Assembly (NCBI RefSeq): GCF_001983175.1
Contig: NZ_MNPW01000022.1
Location: forward strand, 1-48,895
Length of the DNA stretch: 48,895 nt
Source: Pseudomonas cedrina subsp. cedrina
GTDB lineage: Bacteria; Pseudomonadota; Gammaproteobacteria; Pseudomonadales; Pseudomonadaceae
Direction: 5' to 3'
In this document: positions 41,963-48,895 of the stretch, piece after piece
How positions within the stretch are numbered: the stretch's first letter is position 1
How the letters are laid out: each line of letters opens with the position of its first letter
The notes under the pieces: model-generated
Databases searched by the model: none
Seen by the model: the letters and a program-made list of their open reading frames with translations, nothing else
What the model was told of the DNA's origin: nothing
Translations under genes and position numbers: made by a program

Positions 41963-42494
41963 TGTCGTGCTGGTTGACGCGCAGGATGTACCCATCGGTG
42001 TGTGTGACAAACGCGTCGCACACCTGGGGTCGGGACAGCGCCATCGCGCATTTTCCGTGCATCTGATCGACAGCGCCGGGCGGCATCTGCTTCAACGTCG
42101 TGCTGCCGGTAAAATGCTTTGGCCGAGCTTTTGGTCGAACGCTTGCTGCAGTCACCCGGCGCCTGGCGAGCGCATCACGGATGCCGCGTCCAGGCGCCTG
42201 CGCGAAGAATTGGGCATCGTTGCCTCTTGCCGCTTTCTATACAGCTTTGAGTACCATGCACACTTTGGTGACATCGGAGCGGAACACGAGCTGTGCCATG
42301 TGTTGGTGGCTCAATCCGACGCACCGGTTTTACCGGTTGCCGAGGAAGTCAGTGAGACCCGGTGGATGACTCGTGCGCAAATATCGGCGCACCTTTCGGA
42401 TGCGCAAGCGCCATTCACACCCTGGTTTCGAATGGAATGGCGCAGGCTTTTATCCGAACACCCGTCGTTCGATACGCCCACCCCGCGGGCGTAG
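41952..42494 (+). CDS. idi: Isopentenyl-diphosphate isomerase type I
   Basis: A Nudix-fold protein of 180 residues, near the E. coli Idi length of 182. VVLVDAQDVPIGVCDKRVAH begins it, WSNACCSHPAPGE carries the catalytic Cys, and RRLREELGI is the Nudix helix. It interconverts IPP and DMAPP. Pseudomonads use the MEP pathway, which makes both, so this gene is not essential and probably raises the DMAPP supply for the terpene cluster. GGGAG precedes the ATG, inside the methyltransferase frame. It is the last gene of the operon and convergent with the BdlA-like gene. Confidence 0.95.
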   Translation: MNHDVVLVDAQDVPIGVCDKRVAHLGSGQRHRAFSVHLIDSAGRHLLQRRAAGKMLWPSFWSNACCSHPAPGERITDAASRRLREELGIVASCRFLYSFEYHAHFGDIGAEHELCHVLVAQSDAPVLPVAEEVSETRWMTRAQISAHLSDAQAPFTPWFRMEWRRLLSEHPSFDTPTPRA

Positions 42495-42551
42495 CCTTAT
42501 AAACGGTGCCGCTGAAGCCGACCGACAACGGCATCGGCCAGCGCTATCGCT

Positions 42552-43907
42552 TCAGCCCACCCAGCCGACCGCCGTTTTGGGAATAACTTCGGACTCGTCC
42601 AGCTTGGATGCAAACATGCTCACGGCCTCCACCGCATCACTGGTGCTGGTGCGAATCTGCAGGATCACCGAACCCGCTTGATCGGCCAGGCTCACGCCGC
42701 GTTGCGCGCCTTCCTGGGTGGCGTTCATGCTGGTCACCGCGTCGCGGGTTTCCGAGAGGATCATGCCGATCATCTCGGCAATTTCCGCCGTGGAGCGGCT
42801 GGTGCGCCCGGCCAGTTGCCGGACTTCATCGGCCACCACCGCGAAACCGCGCCCTTGATCACCCGCGCGCGCTGCCTCGATGGCCGCGTTGAGTGCCAAC
42901 AGGTTGGTCTGGTCGGCGATGCCACGAATGGTATTGACGATGGCGGTGATCTGCTCGGAACGATCGCCCAGCTGCCCCACCAAGCGTGCCGAGGCGCCGA
43001 TGTTGTCGGCGATGCGGCGCATCTCGCTCGCAGTTTCCTGGATGACCTGGGTACCGTGTTCGGCGAAACGCTCGGTTTCCGAGGAAATATGGTACGCCCT
43101 TGAAGCGCCGCGCGAGTCTTCCTCGAACTTCTCCACGCGCTCGGTGATGTCGCTGGCGAACTTGACGATCTTGATCAGCTTGCCTTCGCCGTCGAAGACC
43201 GGGTTGTAGCTGGCTTCCAGCCAGACCACACGGCCATGTTTGCCGATTCGCTTGAATTGCCCGGTGAAGAATTCACCGTTGTTCAAGCGCCGCCAGAAAT
43301 CCGTGTACTCATGGCTGTTGACCAGGGTCGGTTCGCAAAACAGACGATGGTGCTTGCCTTTGATCTCCGCCAGCGTATAGCCCATTACATTCAGGAAATT
43401 CTCATTGGCGTCCAGCACCTGGCCGCTCAGGTCGAACTCGATGGCAGCCATCGCGCGGTCCAACGCCGTGAGTTTGCTGCGGGTCGCGGCCTCCTGTTCC
43501 ACCTTGGCGGTAACGTCCAAGGCGTACTTGACCACTTTCAGCACCTGGCCACGCTCATCCAGCACCGGGTTGTAACTGGCCTCCAGCCAGAGGGTCCTGC
43601 CGCTGGCGTCCACGCGCTTGAAGGTGCCGGAGACGAATTTTCCGGCTTTCAAATCACTCCAGAACTGACTGTACGCCGGGCTGCCGGTCAGCGCCGGCGG
43701 GCAAAAATCACGGTGGGATTTGCCGGCCAGTTGCGCAGCGCTATAGCCCAGGGTCTTGAGAAAATTGTCATTGGCGCGCAGGACCTTGCCATTGAGGTCG
43801 AATTCGACCACGGCCATGGAGCGTTCCAGCGCAGCGATCAATCCCTTGTAATCGGAGACTTCGGCCGTCCTGGCCGCCAGTTCTATTTTTAGTGTTTTGT
43901 TGAACAT
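42552..43907 (-). CDS. bdlA: Soluble PAS-PAS chemoreceptor, BdlA-like
   Basis: The 451-residue protein has no transmembrane helix. It has two tandem PAS domains (about 24-135 and 146-258) with matching segments WLEASYNPVLDERGQVLKVV and WLEASYNPVFDGEGKLIKIV. A methyl-accepting domain follows, with the conserved hairpin IADQTNLLALNAAIEAARAG. This is the architecture of P. aeruginosa BdlA, a cytosolic sensor that controls biofilm dispersal through cyclic di-GMP signalling. PAS domains could bind heme or FAD and sense oxygen or redox state; the cofactor cannot be read here. GAGGG precedes the ATG. Aer is a less likely alternative, as it has a membrane anchor. Confidence 0.85.
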   Translation of the reverse strand: MFNKTLKIELAARTAEVSDYKGLIAALERSMAVVEFDLNGKVLRANDNFLKTLGYSAAQLAGKSHRDFCPPALTGSPAYSQFWSDLKAGKFVSGTFKRVDASGRTLWLEASYNPVLDERGQVLKVVKYALDVTAKVEQEAATRSKLTALDRAMAAIEFDLSGQVLDANENFLNVMGYTLAEIKGKHHRLFCEPTLVNSHEYTDFWRRLNNGEFFTGQFKRIGKHGRVVWLEASYNPVFDGEGKLIKIVKFASDITERVEKFEEDSRGASRAYHISSETERFAEHGTQVIQETASEMRRIADNIGASARLVGQLGDRSEQITAIVNTIRGIADQTNLLALNAAIEAARAGDQGRGFAVVADEVRQLAGRTSRSTAEIAEMIGMILSETRDAVTSMNATQEGAQRGVSLADQAGSVILQIRTSTSDAVEAVSMFASKLDESEVIPKTAVGWVG

Positions 43908-44047
43908 GACGTACCCTCAGCCGTGCGAATAACCTTTCTCTAGTCGGGCTATCGGCGGCGGAATAGGGGACTTGATGCAACTTAAATGATTATTTTCTGG
44001 CGTCAAAAAAACCCAAGGCAGTTTGCCCCTGAGACTGTTTTCGGGGA

Positions 44048-44090
44048 CCATGGGCGCCTTCTTTTTTCCGTCACCGCGAGGCGCCCATGG
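44048..44090 (+). promoter_or_regulatory. 11-bp inverted repeat covering the start of the RidA gene
   Basis: CCATGGGCGCC (44048-44058) is exactly complementary to GGCGCCCATGG (44080-44090), which contains the start codon (44087) and part of the GAGG ribosome site (44078-44081). If transcribed, the leader could form a hairpin that hides the start and allows translational control. Confidence 0.55.
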
Positions 44091-44467
44091 CCAACCACGA
44101 GCTGCACTACACCCCGGACCCCGATGCCGACTCGATTTCCTCCGATGTGATCGGCTTCAACGGCATCCTGGTGTCCACCCAGATCCCGACCCGCGCCGAC
44201 GGCAGTCTGGAACTGGGCGACATCACCCTGCAAAGCGAATGCACCCTGCAAGCGCTCAAAGTCGCCCTGGAAAAAGCCGGCAGCTCAATGGACCGGGTGA
44301 TGCACCTGACCATTTATCTGACGGACATGGCGGATCGCGCCGCCTTCAACGAGGTCTACAAGCGCTTTTTCGCCAAGCCCTGGCCCGTACGCGCGGCGGT
44401 TGGCGTGGCAGCGCTGGCGGTGGAAGGCATGCGCGTGGAAGTGACCGCGATGGCCGCCAAGGCCTGA
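44087..44467 (+). CDS. RidA/YjgF/UK114 family protein
   Basis: A 126-residue trimeric-type RidA protein: GFNGILVSTQIPTRADGSLE, KAGSSMDRVMHLTIYLTD and a final VEGMRVEVTAMAAK. The substrate-binding arginine appears to be in WPVRAAVGV (PVRA for PARS). It may hydrolyse reactive imines or enamines in the cytoplasm. It is distinct from the RidA domain fused to the P450 at 3717-5333. It lies 179 bp from the divergent chemoreceptor gene and 70 bp before rlhA. A strong leader hairpin overlaps its start codon. Confidence 0.9.
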   Translation: MANHELHYTPDPDADSISSDVIGFNGILVSTQIPTRADGSLELGDITLQSECTLQALKVALEKAGSSMDRVMHLTIYLTDMADRAAFNEVYKRFFAKPWPVRAAVGVAALAVEGMRVEVTAMAAKA

Positions 44468-44537
44468 GTTGATGCCGGTCAGGCATTTCACAGCTACAAT
44501 GCGCGCCTCAACCGTGACAAGCCTGACTAAAAAAACT

Positions 44538-46517
44538 ATGTCCTTGCCCAAGCATCACCTGGAATTGCTCAGCCCTGCCCGCGATGTCGCCATTGCACGC
44601 GAGGCTATCTTGCATGGCGCCGACGCCATCTATATCGGCGGCCCGAGCTTCGGCGCGCGCCATAATGCCTGCAACGAAGTGAGCGAGATCGCTTCCCTGG
44701 TGGAATTCGCCCGTCGCTATCACGCGCGCGTCTTCACCACGATCAATACCATCTTGCATGACAACGAACTGGAACCCGCGCGCAAGCTGATCCATCAGCT
44801 CTACGACGCCGGCGTCGACGCGTTGATCGTGCAGGACCTGGGCGTGATGGAGCTGGATATTCCGCCCATCGAGCTGCACGCCAGCACCCAGACCGACATT
44901 CGCACCCTGGGCCGCGCCAAGTTTCTCGACCAGGCGGGCTTCTCGCAGCTGGTATTGGCCCGTGAACTGAACCTGCAAGAGATCCGCGCCATCGCCGATG
45001 AGACCGATGCCGCCATCGAGTTCTTCATCCACGGCGCCCTGTGCGTGGCGTTCTCGGGCCAGTGCAACATCTCCCACGCGCAAAATGGCCGCAGCGCCAA
45101 CCGTGGCGACTGCTCCCAGGCCTGCCGCCTGCCGTACACCTTGAAAGACGACCAGGGTCGCGTCGTGGCCTTTGAGAAGCACCTGCTGTCGATGAAAGAC
45201 AACAACCAGAGCGCCAACCTGCGCGCCCTGGTCGAAGCCGGCGTGCGTTCGTTCAAGATCGAAGGCCGCTATAAAGACATGGGTTACGTGAAGAACATCA
45301 CCGCCTACTACCGCCAGCGCCTCGACGAGATCCTTGAGGACCGCCCGGACCTGGCCCGCGCCTCCAGTGGCCGCACCGCGCACTTCTTCCTGCCCGATCC
45401 GGAAAAAACCTTCCACCGTGGCAGCACCGACTATTTTGTCAGCGACCGCAAGATCGACATCGGCGCCTTTGACACCCCGACCTTCACCGGCTTGCCGGTG
45501 GGCGTGGTGGAAAAAGTCGGCAAGCGTGACCTGCAGGTGGTCACCCATGAGCCGCTGTCCAACGGCGACGGCCTGAATGTGCTGGTCAAGCGTGAAGTGG
45601 TGGGATTTCGCGCCAACATTGCCGAGCCCAAGGGTGAGTTCGACGAAGACGGCGAGAAGCGCTACCGCTACCGCGTCGAGCCCAACGAAATGCCGGCCTG
45701 CCTGCAGCAAGTGCGCCCGAACCATCCGCTGAACCGCAACCTGGACCACAACTGGCAACAGGCCTTGCAGAAGACTTCCGCCGAACGGCGCATCGGCCTG
45801 GCCTGGGTGGCGCGCTTGCGCGAAGACCGGCTTGAAGTCACCGCCACCAGCGAAGAAGGCGTCAGCGCCAGCGCCACCCTGCCCGGCCCGTTTGGCGTGG
45901 CCAACAAGCCGGAACAGGCGCTGGATACCCTGCGCGACCTGCTCGGCCAATTGGGCACCACCGAATACCACGCGACCGACATCGCGCTGGATGCGCCGCA
46001 GGCGTTCTTCATCCCCAATTCGCAGCTCAAGGCCCTGCGCCGCGAAGTGATCGAAGCGCTGACCGCCGCCCGTGTGGCCGCCCACCCGCGCGGTGGCCGC
46101 AAAGCCGAAACCTCGCCACCGCCGGTGTACCCGGAAGCGCATTTGTCGTTCCTGGCCAACGTCTACAACCAGAAGGCCCGCGACTTCTACCACCGTCACG
46201 GGGTCAAGCTGATCGACGCTGCCTTCGAAGCCCACGAAGAAACCGGCGAAGTGCCAGTGATGATCACCAAGCACTGTCTGCGCTTCTCGTTCAACCTGTG
46301 CCCTAAACAGGCCAAGGGTGTCACGGGCGTGAAAACCAAGGTCGCGCCGATGCAGTTGATCCATGGCGATGAAGTGCTGACCCTGAAGTTCGACTGCAAG
46401 CCGTGCGAGATGCACGTGGTGGGCAAGATCAAGGGGCATATCCTTGGGTTGCCGCAGCCGGGCAGTGCCGTGGAGCATTTCAACCCGGAAAATATCATCT
46501 TTCAGGGCACGCACTGA
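44538..46517 (+). CDS. rlhA: 23S rRNA 5-hydroxycytidine synthase, U32 family
   Basis: At 659 residues this matches RlhA (YdcP, 653 in E. coli) rather than the shorter TrhP/YegQ. The U32 core shows LLSPARDVAIAREAILHGAD, HASTQTDIRTLGRAKFL, and FSGQCNISHAQ with RGDCSQACRLPY, where cysteines bind an Fe-S cluster. A long C-terminal extension is present with CLRFSFNLCPKQA and LKFDCKPCEMHV. It hydroxylates C2501 of 23S rRNA, with prephenate involved in the family. The start at 44538 (MSLPKHH) matches the family; no clear Shine-Dalgarno is seen. Its 3' end overlaps the convergent EamA gene by 23 bp. Confidence 0.92.
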   Translation: MSLPKHHLELLSPARDVAIAREAILHGADAIYIGGPSFGARHNACNEVSEIASLVEFARRYHARVFTTINTILHDNELEPARKLIHQLYDAGVDALIVQDLGVMELDIPPIELHASTQTDIRTLGRAKFLDQAGFSQLVLARELNLQEIRAIADETDAAIEFFIHGALCVAFSGQCNISHAQNGRSANRGDCSQACRLPYTLKDDQGRVVAFEKHLLSMKDNNQSANLRALVEAGVRSFKIEGRYKDMGYVKNITAYYRQRLDEILEDRPDLARASSGRTAHFFLPDPEKTFHRGSTDYFVSDRKIDIGAFDTPTFTGLPVGVVEKVGKRDLQVVTHEPLSNGDGLNVLVKREVVGFRANIAEPKGEFDEDGEKRYRYRVEPNEMPACLQQVRPNHPLNRNLDHNWQQALQKTSAERRIGLAWVARLREDRLEVTATSEEGVSASATLPGPFGVANKPEQALDTLRDLLGQLGTTEYHATDIALDAPQAFFIPNSQLKALRREVIEALTAARVAAHPRGGRKAETSPPPVYPEAHLSFLANVYNQKARDFYHRHGVKLIDAAFEAHEETGEVPVMITKHCLRFSFNLCPKQAKGVTGVKTKVAPMQLIHGDEVLTLKFDCKPCEMHVVGKIKGHILGLPQPGSAVEHFNPENIIFQGTH

Positions 46518-47400
46518 CCCTACGGGAGCGGGGCCATTTCCAGCCCCGCTGCAACCCCGCCGCCGCCAGCAGGATCGCCGCCACGCCCAGCCATTGCAGC
46601 CAGTCCAGGCGATGCCCGAACGCGATCCAATCCACCAGAATCGCCGCAATCGGATAGATAAACGACAATGCGCCGGTGATCGCCGTCGGCAGTTTCTGGA
46701 TCGCCCCGTACAACAACACATACATCAATCCGGTATGCACCACGCCAAGGGTCGCCAAGGCCGCCCATGCATCGGCGGACGCAGGCAGGCTGTCCCACGG
46801 CACCAGCGGCGCCAGTAGCAACGCACCGGTGATCACCTGGATCAACGCCATCAAATGCGGCGGCACCGCCTTCAAGCGCTTGATGATCAGCGCCGCCACG
46901 GCGTACAGAAACGCTGCCCCCAACGCCAGCGCGATACCCGCCAGATAATTCCCGCCCCCCGTTTGCTGTTCGCCATGGGCGCTGACGATCGCCAGCATGC
47001 CGAGAAACGCCACGCTCAGCCACGCGAGTTTCTGCAGGGTGATTTTTTCGTTGAGAAACACCGCCGCCAGCATCACCAACATGAACGGCTGCACGTTGTA
47101 CACCGCTGTACTGATAGCAATCGACGCATGGGAATAGGATTCGAACAGCAGTAGCCAATTGCCGACAATCGCCACGCCACTGAGCATGGCCAGGCCGAGC
47201 CTGGCCCAACTGAGCAGCTCCAGGCGCAGATAACCCAGCCAGGCGCATACCAGCAGCAACGTCAGGGCGCCGATGACGCAGCGCCAGAACACCACCTCGA
47301 TCACCGACACGCCGGACACCAGCACAAACCAGCCGATAGTGCCCGAAATCAGCATGGCAGCGACCATTTCCCACGAACCGCGACGGATAGATGTATCCAT
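46495..47400 (-). CDS. EamA (DMT) family transporter
   Basis: The 301-residue membrane protein has about ten hydrophobic helices in two EamA repeats: GTIGWFVLVSGVSVIEVVFWR in the first and TLGVVHTGLMYVLLYGAIQKLP in the second, with NEKITLQKLAWLSVAFLG between. It probably exports an amino acid or small metabolite. It is divergent from an Lrp-type regulator (47510), a pairing typical of amino-acid exporters, so that regulator likely controls it. GAGGAG precedes the ATG at 47400. Confidence 0.9.
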   Translation of the reverse strand: MDTSIRRGSWEMVAAMLISGTIGWFVLVSGVSVIEVVFWRCVIGALTLLLVCAWLGYLRLELLSWARLGLAMLSGVAIVGNWLLLFESYSHASIAISTAVYNVQPFMLVMLAAVFLNEKITLQKLAWLSVAFLGMLAIVSAHGEQQTGGGNYLAGIALALGAAFLYAVAALIIKRLKAVPPHLMALIQVITGALLLAPLVPWDSLPASADAWAALATLGVVHTGLMYVLLYGAIQKLPTAITGALSFIYPIAAILVDWIAFGHRLDWLQWLGVAAILLAAAGLQRGWKWPRSRRVSACPER

Positions 47401-47509
47401 GTTTGAGGCTCCTCAAGTGAGGCTCAAGTATGGCAATCTGCTGGGTAGCGGCTCCAGCGACTAAAAAAGGCAAATTCCGGAAATCACCTTTACTTATTAG
47501 GTTGAAACC

Positions 47510-47953
47510 ATGATCGACACTATCGACCAGCAACTGATCGCCGCCTTGATGGACGACTCGCGCCTGTCGCTCAAGGCACTGGCGGGTATCACCGGGCTGT
47601 CCTCGCCCAGCGTCGGCGAACGACTGCGGCGTCTTGAAGAGCGCGGCGTGCTGACCCACTACACGGTCGACATCGACCCCAGACATTTCGGCTACCTGCT
47701 GCAAGCCATCGTGCGCATACGCCCCCTGCCCGGCAAACTGCAGGAGGTTGAACGCCAGATCCAGGCGATCCCCGAGTTCACCGAATGCGACAAAGTCACT
47801 GGCGAGGACTGCTTCATCGCGCGCCTGCATGTGCGCACCATGGATCACCTCGACAGTCTGCTGGACCGCATCAACGCGTACGCCGAGACCAACACCGCCA
47901 TCGTCAAGAAAACCCCGGTGAAGCGACGTTTGCCGCCGTTGGCGGATGAATGA
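47510..47953 (+). CDS. Lrp/AsnC family transcriptional regulator
   Basis: A 147-residue regulator with the AsnC-type helix-turn-helix (LSLKALAGITGLSSPSVGERLRRLEERGVL, residues about 18-47) and the C-terminal RAM ligand-binding domain (FTECDKVTGEDCFIARLHV). It probably senses an amino acid. The 109-bp gap to the divergent EamA exporter gene must hold the operator, but no clear palindrome stands out. A regulator paired with an exporter suggests ligand-induced export. Confidence 0.92.
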   Translation: MIDTIDQQLIAALMDDSRLSLKALAGITGLSSPSVGERLRRLEERGVLTHYTVDIDPRHFGYLLQAIVRIRPLPGKLQEVERQIQAIPEFTECDKVTGEDCFIARLHVRTMDHLDSLLDRINAYAETNTAIVKKTPVKRRLPPLADE

Positions 47954-47990
47954 TTTTGGTGGTGCTATCGCGAGCTTGCTTGTTGTGGCC

Positions 47991-48124
47991 TGTGGCGAGC
48001 GGGCTTGCCCCGCGTTGGGGCGCGAAGCGGCCCCAGTCAAATCGCCGCGTTTATCCAGATACACCACGGGAGCAGGTTTTGGGGCTGCTTCGCAGCCCAA
48101 CGTGGGGCAAGCCCGCTCGCCACA
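47991..48124. repeat. REPIN upstream of the RAYT gene
   Basis: TGTGGCGAGCGGGCTTGCCC at the left and GGGGCAAGCCCGCTCGCCACA at the right are inverted REP partners of one element. Its first 107 bp (47991-48097) are identical to 48786-48892. The gap 47954-48256 holds this REPIN and about 130 bp before the RAYT start with no other gene. Confidence 0.93.
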
Positions 48125-48256
48125 ACAGCCCGACTCGCCACAGGATGAGCTGCTCATTTAGTGTAAGTGAGGTAATACAATGACACTGAACTCAACGCGG
48201 CGGAGGCGCCACCACTGCTAGCGTGAAAGCTCCTATTCACTTACAGGAGCAACGGA

Positions 48257-48715
48257 TTGCCTCGCCAGCCAAACTCTCATCTGTTACGTCGCGGTCGTTA
48301 CTCAGAATGCGGCCGCGCTTATCTGGTCACCGCCGTGGTGCATCAACGCCAGCCCTTGTTCAGGGATTTTCAGTTGGGGCGGTTATTGGTCGCTGAGTTC
48401 AAGCGAGCCCATGACGCCGGGTTAGTGACCTCCCTTGCGTGGGTAGTCATGCCAGACCACTTTCATTGGCTATTAGCCCTCAATAGCACGACGCTTGCCG
48501 GTGTAATGCGACAGACCAAGTCACGCAGTACCTTGAGCATTAATCGAGCCCGCTGCAGCCGGGAAAAATTTTGGCAGCGTGGCTATCACGACCGGGCCGT
48601 GCGCGCGGATGAAGATCTTTTGAAAATGGCCCGTTACATCGTCGCCAACCCATTGCGTGCCGGCTTGGTTGAGCACATTGGCGATTATCCATTGTGGGAC
48701 GCCGCCTGGTTATGA
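48257..48715 (+). mobile_element. REP-associated tyrosine transposase (RAYT)
   Basis: The 152-residue protein is of the Y1/IS200-like REP transposase family. It begins SHLLRRGRYSECGRAYLVTAVV, has the HUH motif in VVMPDHFHWLL, and ends with FWQRGYHDRAVRADEDLLKM and ARYIVANPLRAGLV, the first holding the catalytic Tyr. Such enzymes cut single-stranded DNA at REP hairpins and are thought to spread REPINs. The start is TTG at 48257, preceded by AGGAGC; no ATG fits the family N-terminus. REPINs of its own family lie on both sides. The reading frame is intact, so it may be active. Confidence 0.93.
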
Positions 48716-48785
48716 CTTGGCTAGGATTCCTGTGGCAAGGCCCTGGCTGGGTGAACGGCACATCTGCGTGGCGAGCGGGCTTTGT

Positions 48786-48895
48786 TGTGGCGAGCGGGCT
48801 TGCCCCGCGTTGGGGCGCGAAGCGGCCCCAGTCAAATCGCCGCGTTTATCCAGATACACCACGGGAGCAGGTTTTGGGGCTGCTTCGCAGCCGCA
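48786..48895. repeat. REPIN downstream of the RAYT gene, cut by window edge
   Basis: Bases 48786-48892 are identical to 47991-48097, and the element runs off the window. Just before it GTGGCGAGCGGGCTT occurs a second time (48769-48783), so the left REP arm is tandemly duplicated here. Confidence 0.9.

Noticed and set aside
44508..46721. A 737-residue open frame on the - strand
   Set aside because: It lies antisense to rlhA, which has all its motifs; the predicted protein is low-complexity and resembles no family.
46520..48157. A 545-residue open frame on the - strand
   Set aside because: It runs through the EamA gene in another frame, the Lrp-type gene and a REPIN, so it is not a single gene.
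1..48895. CRISPR arrays and tRNA or rRNA genes
   Set aside because: The repeats are inverted REP pairs, not regularly spaced direct repeats; no tRNA cloverleaf or rRNA segment was seen by eye.

Overview
The window looks like a chromosomal segment from a fluorescent pseudomonad (Pseudomonas fluorescens group). The support is GC-rich coding sequence, an arn lipid A modification operon, a PA4872-type oxaloacetate decarboxylase, a Pseudomonas-type metallothionein, a BdlA-like soluble chemoreceptor, and two families of REP repeats with a REP-associated tyrosine transposase. The most important landmark is a near-consensus XerCD dif site at 29499-29526, which places the window at the replication terminus. 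GGGNAGGG (KOPS-type) octamers agree: all those I found left of dif lie on the + strand, and all those right of dif lie on the - strand.

Layout, left of dif. 1-490: the start of a transposase running off the left edge, a block of nested hairpins and a REP fragment. 494-2752 (-): valine-type acyl-CoA catabolism (3-hydroxyisobutyryl-CoA hydrolase-like and acyl-CoA dehydrogenase). 2869-6954 (-): a tightly coupled three-gene operon of unknown product, with an acyl-CoA oxidase-like protein lacking its usual catalytic glutamate, a cytochrome P450 fused to a RidA-like domain, and an HSL-type hydrolase. 7225-7950: an HPP membrane protein. 8165-17476 (-): arnC-A-D-T-E-F-ugd plus a second ArnT-like glycosyltransferase; arnB is absent. 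17889-22050: a secreted protein, a tyrosine recombinase, an SDR and a Bcr/CflA-type MFS exporter. 22208-23821: a chemoreceptor. 24019-28908: a deoxyribose locus (kinase, permease, DeoX/DUF4432, DeoR-type regulator, DeoC) with two copies of a shared 30-bp operator.

Layout, right of dif. 29737-36380: an M48-type metallopeptidase overlapping a giant DUF4011/SF1 helicase with a nuclease-like region and a WGR-like C-terminus, a candidate anti-phage module about 200 bp from dif. 36515-38686: small proteins, a metallothionein, REP elements and an oxaloacetate decarboxylase. 38904-42494: a terpene cluster in which a terpene synthase fused to a P450 is translationally coupled to a methyltransferase and a type I IPP isomerase. 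42552-47953: a BdlA-like chemoreceptor, a RidA protein, the RlhA rRNA hydroxylase, an EamA transporter and an Lrp-type regulator. 47991-48895: a RAYT transposase between two copies of a REPIN that share 107 identical bases.

The strongest candidates for undescribed biology are the P450-RidA operon, the terpene synthase-P450/methyltransferase/Idi operon, and the peptidase-helicase module beside dif. Functions are read from motifs and remembered family features; no database search was run.
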